A stretch of DNA of 64,000 bases, taken from NCBI GenBank assembly GCA_022496185.1, contig WTXG01000164.1:19215-83214 (forward strand), given 5' to 3'. The position numbers and the translations under genes were made by a program. Below the pieces are notes generated by a model that saw nothing but the letters and a program-made list of their open reading frames with translations, was not told the origin of the DNA and did not search any database. Source of the DNA: Multifurca ochricompacta (lineage: Eukaryota; Basidiomycota; Agaricomycetes; Russulales; Russulaceae). Below, piece by piece: positions 9,790 to 21,555 of this stretch. The stretch's first letter is position 1. Each line of letters opens with the position of its first letter.

Positions 9790-12464
9790 ATTAGTTGAAC
9801 AATTTGTACCTAAAATACTCAGAATACAAGTTCATTTTGATAAAATCAGGTCTGTCTCTGCACTTGTTGATAGTGGTGCCACCAAAAATTTTGTTCATCA
9901 ACACTTTATCAATCTCCACTGTCTTGCCACATGTCCTCTTCAACATCTGAAAATTATCTCCAATGTCAATGGCTCTCCAAATCTTGCAGGTTCTATTTCT
10001 CACTCTCTCTTGCCTTGTCCATACTGGTTCACACTCCTGCTCCTTTGATTTCTTTGTTACTAATCTTGGCTCTGAAGATCTTATTCAGGGTTACCCCTGG
10101 CTCATGCTCACATCTCCTACTATCTCTTGGTCTACTGCTTCTGTCCAGGAGTCTGTCCTTGTTCTACCAGAGGGGCAACCTTCCTCCTCTTCTTCACTTC
10201 TACAGTTTCCTTTTCTGATCCTGACACTCAAACACCCCCCATGCCTTTTTCCCTCAAAACTCTATCACCTGATGAAGAGCTTATCATGCATCTCTCCCCT
10301 GCTACAGAACTCACTATGCAACACCTACCAACCACAGAAACCATGATTCCCCTGCCATATCAATGCTTTACAAAAGTCTTCTCAGAAGATGCTGCTCTTT
10401 GCTTCCCTGACTCACAACAATGGGATCATGCAATTGACCTTAAACCTGATGCTCCACATTCACTTGACTGTAAAATATACCCATTGGATCCTGATGAACA
10501 AACCACTCTTGAAGAATTCCTCATGGAACACCTATCAAAAGGCTACATCCATGAATCTAAGTCACAATATGCCTCCCCCTTTTTCTTTGTCAAGAAAACA
10601 GATGGTGGAAAGATGTGACCCATACAAGATTACCAAAAATTAAATGAATACACCATATGAAACACATACCCACTACCATTAATCAACAAACTGATTGCCA
10701 AGGTACAAAATGCAACCCTCTTCACCAAATTTGATGTATGATGGGGATATAACAACATATGGATCAAAGAAGGCAATCAATGGAAGGCTGCATTCAAAAC
10801 AAATAAAGGATTGTTTGAACCCCTTGTAATGTACTTCAGTCTTACTAATTCACTAGCAACATTTCAAACAATGATGAATGCCCTCTTCTGCAAAGAAATC
10901 AATGAAGGCTGGTTAGTTATTTATATGGATGATATACTTATCACTACAACAAACAACCTCAAAGTACACCAAAAATGTGCTGAACAAGTGCTCCAGATCC
11001 TATGCAACAATGACTTATTCCTGAAACCATCCAAGTGCACTTTCCATACAAAGAAAATCAATTATCTTGGCATTATCTTAGAAAGTGGAACAATTTCTAT
11101 GGATCCTACAAAAGTCAACAGTCTTCTTGACTGGCCAGTACCAACAACCATCAAGCAAGTTTGAAGTTACCTCAGTTTCAGTAATTACTATTGATGATTC
11201 ATTAAAGGATATTCACAAATTGCATGACCACTGATCAATTTAACAAAGTTGAATACAACATGGATATGGTCAACACAAGAACAACAAGCATTCAACACCC
11301 TCAAATGTGCATTTAGCTCAGCCCCAGTCTTATGGACAGCCTTGCCTCAAGGACCCATTCTTTGTCACAACAGATGCCTCCAGTTTTGCAATTAGTGCTG
11401 AACTCACACAACAAGATGCATCTGGTTGTCTCCATCCTGTCACTTTTTTATCAAAGTCCTTGGATGTCACACAACATAATTGGGATATTTACAACTGTGA
11501 ACTATTTGCAGTCTGGTTCCCCTTCAAGAATGGTGTCAATTCCTTCTGGGTTCCCCACATTCAATCACAGTATTTTCTGATCATCATAATCTGCAGTATA
11601 TCTGAAAGCCACAAAAATTGAACTGATGACAAGCACATTGGCACCTGGACCTCATGGAATATGACTTTATCATCAAACCTATCCAGGGTAAAATGAATAT
11701 CATTGCTGACTTATTGTCAAGGCATCCAGATTATGACAATGGCAAGGGTGACAATAAGCAGACAACACTTCTCCCAGACAATAACTGGTCTCTCAAAACC
11801 ATTCAACTTGCTGAAGATCACAACACATATTGAGAAATCACAAAGTGATTTCACAACCACCCACTCACTGGCCATCTGGGATAATGCAACACTTGGGATC
11901 TTGTCTCAGAAGTTTATAATAGCTCCAACCTCCATGAGTTTATCACAGACTACATGGAAGGCTGTCATGCCTGTCAAGCTACAAAGCCCCATCCTAGAAC
12001 AAATGTCCCCCTTTCACAGTTTGATGTTCCTGCATATGAGAGCCCCTTTCAATCAATCTCCTTGGATCTTATCACAGATCTCCCTCAATCACAAGGCCAC
12101 AATGCCATTCTCACCATAGTTGATCAAGAATGTTCAAAGATGACCAAATTTATTCCTTGTTCCACCACTATCACTGGCACTGATGTTGCTACCTTTTATT
12201 TTATTCATTTAGTTCCCCTCTTTGGTATCCCCAAGTGTGTCATCTTGGATTGTGACCCTTGTTTCACCTCTTCCTTCATATGTACTCTTTGCCAAAGCCT
12301 GTCAATCAACCAAAATATCAGTACAGCCTTCCACCCACAAATGGATGGTCAAACTGAACACATGAATTGATGGGTAGAACAGTATTTACATCATTGGACA
12401 TTTGGTAATCCCCATACTTGGGCACCACTTTTACCCATGGCTGAGTTTGTTCACAATTGTTGGC
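9790..12464 (+). pseudogene. Gypsy-1 pol: protease, reverse transcriptase, RNase H, integrase
   Basis: Domains in order: the aspartic protease motif LVDSGATKNFV (DSGA at 9869-9880), then reverse transcriptase from about 10360 with QYASPFFFVKK and the catalytic YMDD at 10922-10933. RNase H follows from about 11340 (VTTDASSFAISAELTQQDAS), then the integrase zinc region and core with SLDLITDLP, the second aspartate in ILDCDP and E in MDGQTEHMN. It copies and inserts the element. Stops are nearly all TGA, including a double TGA before FIKG (about 11191-11196) where relatives have Arg-Arg. There are also frame changes near 11300. The C-terminal part continues after 13927. Confidence 0.85.
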
Positions 12465-12472
12465 ATCATGAT

Positions 12473-13918
12473 TAGTGATGTGCACAGCTCGGCTCAAAGC
12501 CATAAGCCAGCCATTTCTGAGCTGGAAAAAGCCAGGCCAACATAGGCCATGAAAATGGCTTCCAGTGGCCCACAGCTCAGGCTTAAGGTTTGGAAAGCCT
12601 GAAGCTGCAGCTTTTGGTGGCTGAGTCACACTTTCTATGAACCAGAATACCAGTACAGAGATAGTCCAACATAATTGTGATTGCATTTAGATAAAACAAT
12701 TGATGAGATTAATGAAGATACTGAGTATATACATCTCAGATCAATCATGTGATTAAATCACATTGTGAGATAGTGCATTTGTTTACTTTAATTTAGTAGC
12801 TGATATAGTACATCTAAATAGGAATTCTGAAGGAAATGGGCATGGTGCAGACATATATTTTAGATACTTTGTTAACTTAGAGACTTAGGTGCTTGTGATA
12901 ATGTGATAGCAACTGCTTTATCTATAGCAGATTTAGTGGCTTTATATACAATTTAGATGTACTATATCATTTAGATTACTATATCAGTTACTAAATCAAA
13001 GTAAATGAACACACACATTGTCTTGCTTGTTAATGAAAGTGATTTAATCACATGATTGATCTGAGATGTATATACTCAGTATCTTCATTAATCTCATCAA
13101 TTGTTTTATCTAAATGCAATCACAATTATGTCAGACTATCTCTGTACCAGTATTCTGGTTCAACAAATTCAATGCTGTCCTGGATGCACATTTTTTATGC
13201 AGCAAAGGACATTATAGATACACACAGCCATTGTTCGAGTAATATTAATTGATAATCTGATTGTACAGTAGTCTAAAGTAGTCTAGTATGTATTTTAGAT
13301 AATGCCAGACCAGCAGAAACAATCACACATTAGTAAATAAGATGTGTCAGGGTACTTAGAAGAGTAAGCCACTGATAACTAATTAGATTTACATTGCACA
13401 CTCAATTGGCTTTGGTATTTTGTAGAATAGTACTAGAACCTATTTAAAGATGCCCTGTAGCACACTACAGACCCCATCTTGTCCTCTTGGGGCTGTAGGC
13501 TCTTAGCAATTGTTCAATATAGGTCTATTCTTGCTGGATTTTCACCCTTAGTTTCACCATGATCTCAACATCTTATCTTATCTACATAGCAAGCACAGGA
13601 TAGAAGCATGTGTTACAAGCACTGTTATTGATACAAGCTATACTAAGACAATTTATGTTACAGGAGTTAAATAGGAGACCTAATATGGCAGAAGGCCAAA
13701 GCAGTGGCCAGGGGTTGATATAATGTAAACTACAAGTCCTTCAAAAAATGCAGCTAAAACTTGATTTGATGCTGTAAAGCTGTGGCTTGGGCCTAAGCCA
13801 GGCCTAAGCCAGCCAGAAGCCGTTGCTACAGCCCAGGCTTGAGTTTTGAAAAGCCTGAGCCACCAAAAGCCAAGCCTAAGCTGTGGCTTCAGGCTGAGCT
13901 GGGGCTGTCACAACACTA
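12473..13918. mobile_element. Small non-autonomous hAT related to hAT-1
   Basis: 1446 bp with 8-bp TSDs ATCATGAT (12465-12472 and 13919-13926). Its ends TAGTGATGTGC and AACACTA match the hAT-1 termini, and GGCTCAAAGCC/GGCTTGGGCC-type subterminal repeats lie at both ends. It has no transposase. An inverted copy of a hAT-1 internal block (near 13465-13500) shows that it derives from the same family. It interrupts the Gypsy-1 integrase. A 123-bp inverted repeat pair sits inside (next entry). Confidence 0.88.
12639..13161. repeat. Foldback: 123-bp inverted-repeat arms around an LTR-like core
   Basis: The arm 12639-12761 (starts GAACCAGAATACC) is the near-perfect reverse complement of 13039-13161 (ends ATTCTGGTTC). 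The 277-bp core contains, on the minus strand, a stretch similar to 18200-18330 next to the Copia-C primer-binding site (both include GCAGTTGCTATCACAT). It could be a nested element whose core was derived from a Copia-type LTR. No TSD was found for it. Confidence 0.75.
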
Positions 13919-13926
13919 ATCATGAT

Positions 13927-14460
13927 AAGACCCATCTCAGCCCCCATGAACTGCTTCTAGGCTTTCAACCTTCACCCCCAAATTCTAAAGTGACTACCCC
14001 CATTCCTGTGATATCTGATCATCTCAGTGCCATTCTCTCTGCCTGTTACCTCACTTCACAAACCCTTGATCAACTGACACCAATCACACCCATCTTTGCC
14101 CTACATGACCAGGTCTGGCTTGAAGGCAAACATCTTCTTTCCCTCTTTCCTTCACAGAAATTGGCCCCTTGATGTCATGGCCCCTTCACTGTCACAAAAG
14201 TTATCTCCCCTGTTTCCTTTCAACTTGACCTTCCTCCCTCACTTAAAGTTCATAATGTATTCCATGCATCCCTTCTTTCACAATACATCACCACCTCTGC
14301 TTGTGGCCCCTCTTCCCCCCATCCTTCCCCTGTCCTCATCCATGGCTCTGAGGAAGTTGAAGTTGACCATGTCATAGGTCATCAATGTTCTGGATGCCTC
14401 AGTCACCTCCAATTTCTCTTATCTTGGAAAGGCTTCCCTTCATCAGATAATGAATAGGTT
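13927..14460 (+). pseudogene. Gypsy-1 integrase C-terminus and chromodomain-like end
   Basis: Coding resumes after the small hAT: THLSPHELLLGFQPSPP, then DQVWLEGKHL and KLAP before a TGA that stands at the Arg position of the typical APRRHGPF motif. The segment VHNVFHASLLSQY follows, then FLLSWKGFPSSDNE, which resembles the last half of a chromodomain (WKG-x-D-x-W). In chromoviruses this domain tethers integration to marked chromatin. Frame changes occur near 14100 and 14340. Confidence 0.65.
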
Positions 14461-15241
14461 GACTTACTGTCACATTCACACCCTTGACCTCATTGCCAAT
14501 TACCTTTCCACCCTTCCCCCTGGCATTGCCTTGACTCTCCCTGTGCATGGCCCCACAAGGCTTATAGAAGGGGGTAATTCTTCTCCCTCTTCTCCATCCC
14601 CTCACCTTGTCATACATATTCCTCCTCAACCTTACAAAATGCCAATGTCTTCTCCATCCCCCCCCTATGACCACTCAGATGAAGAACTTATCCATGCTGC
14701 CATTCTGCTTCCCACAAATGCCTTTGCTTCTTATAACATCCCCTCTGGCTTATCTACACCAGAACCCATGGTTTCCCCTCATCCTATGCCTACCCCAGCC
14801 CCACCATATACATCTCCAGTTGCCTCTCCCACACCATCAACTATCAGCTTTGATGTTCTTGTACTGACACAGGTCATCCTGCCAGAATTCAACACTGCCA
14901 ATGATCTAAGTGACAATGATGGGAGTGCAATCCCCATACCACCAAGTGCACACAACTGGGTTGGCCCAACCCCCAATGATACTGACTATCATCTGTGTGA
15001 ACTGGTTGATACAGCACAATATGATATCTGCATCCCTTCACATTTCAACCACTTGCACCCAGCCCCCTTCATTAAATTCACATATGGCACATCCCCCCTA
15101 ATCTATGGCATGCATGGTGCAGGTTTTTGTGAATATTCCCAACCCCTCTTTGCCACCCCTCATTCTCACCCAGGACCTCCTATGACATCATCCAACTACC
15201 ATGCCCTCAAGGCAGGCAATCATGAAGACTGCATTAGATGA
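14450..15241 (+). CDS. Gypsy-1 downstream proline-rich ORF
   Basis: 263 codons are open after the integrase end. The N-terminal third contains HIHTLDLIANYLST; the middle is Pro/Ser/Thr-rich (STPEPMVSPHPMPTPAPPY); the C-terminal part is less biased (FIKFTYGTSPLIYGMHGAG). It occupies the position of ORF2 in Gypsy-2 and Gypsy-4, but sequence similarity to them is too weak to assert. It may be partly the C-terminal tail of Pol. A region to 15578 with several stops follows. Confidence 0.4.
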   Translation: MNRLTYCHIHTLDLIANYLSTLPPGIALTLPVHGPTRLIEGGNSSPSSPSPHLVIHIPPQPYKMPMSSPSPPYDHSDEELIHAAILLPTNAFASYNIPSGLSTPEPMVSPHPMPTPAPPYTSPVASPTPSTISFDVLVLTQVILPEFNTANDLSDNDGSAIPIPPSAHNWVGPTPNDTDYHLCELVDTAQYDICIPSHFNHLHPAPFIKFTYGTSPLIYGMHGAGFCEYSQPLFATPHSHPGPPMTSSNYHALKAGNHEDCIR

Positions 15242-15564
15242 TGCATGCATGGCTATTGGTGATCCTGGTCTACCTACATGCCAATGTTGAATGCTACCAT
15301 GCCCTAGTTGCAGATGCCACTTGTATCAATACTCAGATGCATGTAGTGTGTATCCTTATGTGTTGCAATGATTCCCAGACCCTCCTTGTCCAATGCCACC
15401 TCAATCCAATGATGCCACAATGGCTCAGTGTCTTAATCCAGTTGTTATTTATCAAGCTGCTGCCCATGAACATGCATGTTGCCACATAGGTACCCCAATG
15501 AACCCCATTGTCATTGTTGAAGATGAGTAGAAAGTGCCCTTTGTGTTATCAGGTGCCTCCACCC

Positions 15565-15578
15565 TTAACAGAGGGTAA
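15565..15578 (+). other. Gypsy-1 polypurine tract
   Basis: AACAGAGGGTAA directly precedes the 3' LTR, the expected site for plus-strand DNA priming. Confidence 0.55.
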
Positions 15579-15845
15579 TGTTATGATATGCAATATAATG
15601 TCATGATTCTGTCTCTTTTTCTTTCTTTTCTTTTATGATACATACTCCAACACACATGTACTTACTCCATTGATGTCTTCAACACAATGTCATCTCTTAG
15701 CACATATTTAAACCATAGTTACAAAGCTCAGACTCCTTAGTCTTGAGCTCCTTGTATCTTACTTGGCTCTTGAATCTCAAGGATCTCCTTTCATCTAAAC
15801 ACCCAAACTAGCTTTGAAATTGGCAACTGAGCTTTGAACATAACA
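15579..15845 (+). repeat. Gypsy-1 3' LTR
   Basis: 267 bp, the partner of 1764-2030, ending CATAACA immediately before the TSD CTGTC (15846-15850). Confidence 0.95.
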
Positions 15846-17910
15846 CTGTCCCTCCTTTGCCAATAGCCCTTTGTCTCCACTCCCTTCCTCTCCATCATCA
15901 TCCATCTCCTCATCTGGGGTGTCTGTAGTCATGCAGAGAGCTTCTGTGATATCATTGTCACCAACAGGGAACTGGTAATTGAAATGGCCAATCTCAGTCT
16001 CCTCAATTGGATTGAGAAGATCTTCAAGTGTTGGGGCAGTGCCCCAGATGTGCTTGCATTGCTGCTGCAAGTTGTCAACAGCACACATGAGTTCCACTTC
16101 CAAATCTTGAAGTTGGCTGAAGGGTGCTATAGATGGATTGGCTGATGGTGCAGGTGCGGCAGGTGGTGGTGATGACAAAGATGTGGTGGCTGGAGAGGAC
16201 CTGATGGCTTGGGTGGCCATTTTTTTGATTGCAGCTGCTGCAGCTGGTATGTCTTCTTCAGCTTCGAAAACAATATCAAAGGCTGACTTCCAGTCTGCAA
16301 ATTGAAATTGAGAGCCCAGGTATGCCTGCAAGTGAGCTTCAGCATCTATAAATGACATCTCAGTTCCTGCATATTCCTTGATGATTGCCCATGCAACTGG
16401 ATCAGAAGTGGGTACACTTGGAGAAGCTGAAGGTACAGATGAGGGAGAGATGGTAGGGGGGTTTATGGAGGTATTTGTAGAGCTGTTTTGGTGGATATAC
16501 CTGCCCAAATCTCATTAGGAGGTCTTTGTGGATTAGACAGAAGACTCACTTTTGTATCCCACAATGATTCCAGCAGTTTGCAATGCTTTCGGCACTCACT
16601 GCATCCCAAGCCATCCGAACCATGAGCATCACCTCCAGTAAATTGACTTTATAAATATCATCCTCCCCTGCTTCATCCAGTTCAATGGCTCGCATGCAAA
16701 GAGCCTTCCAGTAATGAGCCTTAACACATCAAATGATGCCTGCATCTAGAGGCTGCACATGTGAGGTGAGGTTGGCAAGGAATGGCTCAAGATGGATGTT
16801 GGTTGGCTCATAATCAATATTGTGGCCTGGGAAGTTGTCCAGTAGCAAGCAGATGTGTCTGTTTTGGTGGCAAAAGTGGATGTCAATTTCTTTGATCCAT
16901 CTGTGAGCAGGTTATCAGTCTCAAAATGGGTACATATAGGGTAATTGAAGGACTTACTCTTCAAAATACTGGGAAGTCATCCATGCTGTCTTGTTATTGC
17001 GATAATAAAAACCAGCCTGCTGAGGTGAGGTTTTCTTGAAGCATCGTGGTTGTTTGGACTTCCCAATGTAGAAAATTGGTAACTTTTCACTGCCATCAGC
17101 ATTGCATGCAAATGTTACAGTAATTCGAAATTTGTTTGATTTCTTCCCTTTCATCTGCTTTGAAGCAAGACCTCAATCTGGTGGTGCAAATCCAAATAGA
17201 CCACTCTCATCAACATTCCACCTGTCTCTCTTTGCATAAGGGGCTAGGATTTTTGACACCCATTTCCTCTCATCTTCTGCTGCATCCTGGTCTGCTGAAG
17301 CTGCCTCTCCATGCCTCCTGTATTCTTTCAAGTTATAACTACAAGAAATTGTCACCATTAAACCACAATTGTTGTGCAAAGAGGCTTACACTTGACAGAA
17401 TTTCTGAACCCACCCATCACTATACAGCCTCTCCTCTTCTGGAACATCCATTAAATCCTCAAATTTACCTCATTTGGTGACAAGCATGGCAGATGTCACA
17501 TGCTCCAGCTTTTCTTCCATATGCTTGACCCATAAAACAAGAGCCTTTTCAACATCAGGCCAAGTAACAACCTGGACCCTCTTGCCTGAAAGGGCAGATG
17601 GGTTTGCAAGAAGACATTGCTGATCTTCTTCTCATCCCTTTTCAGCCAAATGTTGAGAAAGAGCTGACTGAGAGAATAGCAAAGCACCCTCTGTGCAGTT
17701 GGCAAAGTATTTTACCACTTCTGGCTGTGAGAGAGGTTGATTGTTATCATAGTATTGCACAACTTTGAGCCAGTCAGATAGAGTTGAATTGCTCTGTGCA
17801 TGCTTGGGCTTCATTATGGCTGATGTTTTGGGTGGACTTTTGTGTTTTGGAGGCCAGATATAGGGTTTCTGGCCTTGGTGGGGCCCATGTTTGACATTTC
17901 TGGAAGGCAT
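15846..17910 (-). pseudogene. pogo/Tigger-type transposase with three introns, interrupted at its C-terminus
   Basis: Minus-strand order: an N-terminal HTH region (LSDWLKVVQYY, QSALSQHL), a CENP-B/Tc5-type second HTH (VQVVTWPDVEKALVLW, HVTSAMLVTK), then the DDE core. The core has RWNVDESGLFGFAPPD, KGKKSNKFRITVTFACNADG, LLLDNFPGH and VQPLDAGIIRC, giving aspartates D-D-D. It cuts and pastes at TA. GT-AG introns are at 17339-17389, 16901-16957 and 16501-16549; splicing the last joins CGIQ to KYIHQNSS. A Ser/Pro-rich and acidic extension follows and is cut by Gypsy-1 at 15846, with its last codons at 1588-1763. A TGA after HLAEKG, another after MLVTK and one after FAPPD are the main defects. Confidence 0.82.
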
Positions 17911-17959
17911 TGATGATGAAGAGAAAGTTTCCTGAGCTTTACATCAGCATTTTTGACTT

Positions 17960-18158
17960 GATGCATGGGCAGACATGCACTATTTGGGACCACTTCCAGC
18001 CACAAATTACTAAATATGGTAAATATGGTAATGCACAACCCCAAATGTGTCATGCATTATTTGAAATGAGAATTCATGCATAAATTCCTATGTCCCACAT
18101 TGGTTCCAGCCTCAAGCCATGCATTATTGGAGGTTATGCATTATGAGGATATCAACTG
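17960..18158 (-). repeat. pogo element terminal region (right end)
   Basis: On the minus strand the end reads CAGTTGATATCCTCATAATG, followed by several AATGCATG-type repeats, with a TA at 18159-18160 as the likely target duplication. The matching left terminus was not found, so this boundary is an inference from family rules. Confidence 0.5.
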
Positions 18159-18160
18159 TA

Positions 18161-18392
18161 CATCTAAAATTGGGCATGTGATCAAATCACATCATTAATG
18201 GGATATGTGCTTGTATAATTAAGTAGCTGATATAGTACATTAAATTGTATATAAACCACTGTATAGCTGCTATAGATTAAGCAGTTGCTATCACATAAGC
18301 AACTGCATCTAAGCCTCTAAGTAAAACAAGGTGAGATAGATAGCTAGTAGTAAAGTAGTATCTAGTGTAAGCTGTGCCATACCTGTTTCTCA
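18161..18392 (+). repeat. Copia-C 5' LTR (3' part)
   Basis: The sequence immediately before the primer-binding site ends CTGTTTCTCA at 18392. It includes TATAGTACATTAAATTG and GCAGTTGCTATCACAT, which are also present (inverted) in the foldback core at about 12830-13010. The LTR start is not visible because the pogo end abuts it. Confidence 0.5.
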
Positions 18393-18404
18393 GGCTATGG
18401 GCCC
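18393..18404 (+). other. Copia-C primer-binding site (half-tRNA-iMet type)
   Basis: GGCTATGGGCCC is one mismatch from GGTTATGGGCCC, seen in Copia-A and Copia-B. That sequence is complementary to the anticodon-loop end of initiator tRNA-Met, the cleaved half-tRNA primer known for Drosophila copia. Confidence 0.6.
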
Positions 18405-18773
18405 TGGTGGGCATCTTGCACCTTTATGGCTGCAATACATATTCTGTGCCTTTAATGGCTGCAATAAGAATTCTCTGCACCTTCAATGGCTGCAATAAAT
18501 GTCTGTGCCTATACAGCTGCAAAAGTAGATGCTACCAGTGAACACAACATTCATGTGCCTTTATGGCTGCACTCCTAATGTGCCTTTTTTAAGGCTGCAT
18601 AAAGCTACTAAGCTCACCATTGTGACTTTATGGCCACATCTATGGTTTCTAAGAGCCTGAGTCTTGTTTTGTGCTTTGGGTTTCTTTTGTCACATTTAAT
18701 GCTGACTATGGCTTCTTTTACAGAAACCATCTACTCAAAACTATTCTCAAAACATTTACTCAAATCCTAAACA
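18405..18773 (+). repeat. Copia-C leader with tandem CTTTATGGCTGCA-like motif
   Basis: A short unit resembling GTGCCTTTAATGGCTGCAAT recurs about seven times between 18415 and 18600 with small changes. No ORF. Copia gag starts at 18774. Confidence 0.6.
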
Positions 18774-21555
18774 ATGTTATCTCAACTGACAATTGCTGTT
18801 CCTGTCTTCAATGGCTCAAACTATTCTGCTTGGGCCAATGTAATGAGGGCTTTCCTTATGTCTAATGGGCTTTGGGAGGTTATGAATGGCTCCAACCCTC
18901 ATCCTGATGCCAAGGATGAGAAGAACCCCACTGAAGATGAAAAACTACTTCAGAAGGAGTGGATTGCACCAATAACAGGGCAACCAGCACCATCATTTTG
19001 AGGTTGTCTACTGCAATCCAGCATGAACATACTGGCACTAACTCTTTCTATCTTATCTGGATTGGTCTCAAGAGCAAGTATGGCTTCCTCCTAAGTGGGA
19101 AGCTCTCATTCTGACTATCCTTATTGGGAAGTCACCCTCTGACATCAACCTCATTGTAGTCTGCAAGGCAATACTTGCTCAGTGGGAGCAAGACTGCTCC
19201 AGGGGTAAAAACCCTCATGTGGCTAACAAGCTCTCAGCTATCAAATGGAAGCAGGGTGACCCTCACTTCAATCAGCAGAAGCATTGGGAGGGCAAGAAGC
19301 TGGAGCAAGTGGAGAAACAGTCAGATTAGAAATTCTAGTGTGGGCACCATGCCAGGAAGAAGTACAGAGATGATCAGCAGTCCAAGGGACAGCAGCATTC
19401 TCATATCACCAATCAGGCCTTCTTTCCCCCTCCTTATTTCATGACCATGCCATCTGTTCCCTCACCCCCTGCATTTAAATCTCACTATAGGAACAGAAGG
19501 CCTCATCTCATGATGCATACCACACCTAAGGAGCAGATCCCTGGCCACTATCAAGCATTTAATCAAGCCCTGAATCTATGTGATAATATAGGTGTGCCAG
19601 GGACCTCTTGTAACATTAAACCACTTGAGGCCTGCATCACTGACCAATTCTCAAGAGCATCATCCAGTAAGACCAAGCTGGAGGACCTTGAAGAGGATGG
19701 AGATGAGCTGCCCTGCAAGAAAACTAGATCCCCCTTGCCTATTGATGTTGATTCAGAAGATGAGGAGGAGGACCCCAACAATCCTCTTGATTGGGGTTCT
19801 GATCATCAAGATGATCAGTTGGCTGATCTGGCCAGTCTAGACAAGGATGACAAGCAGGATGTGTACATCCTTTCTTTCCTTCTACCCTGCAAAACTAATA
19901 GACACATTTATGCTTCATTAGCTTGTGCTTCTAGGGAGGCCCCCATAAAGAGCTGTTGTTATGCAGGAGTAGACAGCACAGTACATGACTTTAGGTCATG
20001 TACCAATATATTTGAGTTGCAGCATAATTGCCAGTGTACTAAAGGTAAAGGAAAGACTACAGACAGTAGCCATATAACATGGCTCTTAGATTCAGGTGCT
20101 TCATCATACTTTACTTTTTCTCTCAACAATTTTATTGAGTATGAGGACATGACAAACCTGAGCCCATTAAAATGGCTTCTAAGCTGATCTATATCAAAGG
20201 GAAGGGTACAGTTCTGCTAGAACACAATGTCACATACAATGGAGTCACTAAAACATGCACTATGCACTTATATCCAGTATATTACATTCCTGATATTACT
20301 GGGAGACTTCTAAGTGTTGGAGAATTTCTTATGCAAGGATTGTACATCTATGGTGATGAACATCAATTAACCTTGCACAATAAGGGATCAAAAGTCCCTG
20401 TTATTCAATGCCATCTGGCAATTCCTGGCCAAACTATCTATTGGCTTCATTCTAAGATCACTAATTTATGATCTTACTCCATGATCTACACAGTAGATTA
20501 CAATTGAATGCATAAGTGCTTAGGACCTCCCTTGAAGAAAGTCTTACATCATGCCAAAGATCACACTAAGGGATTCCCCCTAGATCTATCTTATCTGAAG
20601 ACAGCTCCCCTATGCCCAGGATGTGTGCAAGGCAAGATGCCTTTGTGATCTTATCTACCATCTGAAACACATGCCTCAAAGCCTTTTGAGTGCATTCATT
20701 CAGATCTTGAGACTTTCCCAGTAGAATCTTATCACAAATACAAATACTTTATCAGCTTTATTGATGATTATATGTCATTTGCATGGATTGTATGTTTGCG
20801 CACTAAGTCTGCTGCAATAAACACTTTGTGACAATTCCTTGCCATGATCAAAAATCAACATAACACCACCATTAGAAATTGATGTCTGGTGCTGGTTGTG
20901 AATACAAGTCTGGTGTATTTATGAATGTACTAAAAGATGAAGGGATAAAAATCCTACAGAGTGTGCCTTATACTCCCCAACAAAATGGCTGTGCAGAGTG
21001 CTTCATGCACACTTGTATGGATAAAGCACAATCAATGCACATTGAGTCATGTCTTCCAAACTCTTGGTGGGAATTTGCTGTACTACACACAGTAAATCTC
21101 TACAATAGGACTCCTGTACATTGCCTAAAATGGCAGACACCTTATGAGAAGCTGCATGGAGAGGCACCAGAGATATCTCATTTGCACATCTTTGGATGTG
21201 GTGCTTATGTCTACATACCAGGAGAACATTGCAGCAATAAACTAGCACCTAAGTCAGAACTTATGGTGTACATTGGGCAGGCAGATGGCATTAAAGGCCA
21301 TCTGTTCATGAGGCTTGGCAACAATTAATTATACATGCAAGCTACAGCCCTATTTGATGAGAATCTCTTCCCTAAGTGTGATTCCACCAGATAGCATGGA
21401 GTTACAAAATTGAATGAGCCTCTGCATACTGACAGGCCAGATACACAGCCCATTCCTTTAGTGGACAATGATGATTTTTTATCATCTCACCTTCCACCTT
21501 CCAACCAAAAAGAAGGACCTCAGGTTCTTGATGAAGAACCTAGCACTAGTGTTTA
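18774..21555 (+). pseudogene. Copia-C gag-protease-integrase, truncated before reverse transcriptase
   Basis: Gag opens with MLSQLTIAVPVFNGSNYSAW, the usual Ty1/Copia Gag start (binding region F-G-x-N-Y-x-W). Frames shift near 19000-19440. The frame 19441-20187 is acidic in the middle and ends in the protease motif WLLDSGASSYF (about 20089-20121). The integrase zinc region follows (HKCLGPP, CPGCVQGKM), then HSDLE, FIDDY and PQQNGCAECF as parts of the DDE core, then NRTPVHCLKWQTPYE. After about 21550 the sequence turns into hAT-2 terminal repeats, so reverse transcriptase and RNase H are absent. Stops are mixed but mostly TGA. Confidence 0.75.

Larger units (their letters stand above)
1764..15845 (+). 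mobile_element. Gypsy-1: Ty3/Gypsy LTR retrotransposon, full length with nested insertions
   Basis: It is bounded by two 267-bp LTRs that start TGTTATG and end CATAACA, flanked by the 5-bp duplication CTGTC (1759-1763 and 15846-15850). It carries gag with a CCHC knuckle, an aspartic protease, reverse transcriptase, RNase H, integrase and a weak chromodomain-like end on the plus strand. Three later insertions interrupt it: a solo LTR (2961-3552), hAT-1 (3578-9225) and a small hAT (12473-13918). Removing these with one TSD each leaves about 6.4 kb, a normal Gypsy length. The host sequence is the pogo transposase. Coding regions carry many in-frame TGAs, so the copy is dead. Confidence 0.93.

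Noticed and set aside
12639..13161. Independent solo LTR with TG...CA ends
   Set aside because: No 5-bp duplication flanks the possible TGTTGAACC...GGTTCA ends, and the 123-bp inverted arms are not an LTR feature.
15795..15845. C-terminal end CYVQSSVANFKASL as part of the pogo transposase
   Set aside because: Those codons are read from the Gypsy-1 LTR; the true continuation lies at 1763-1588.
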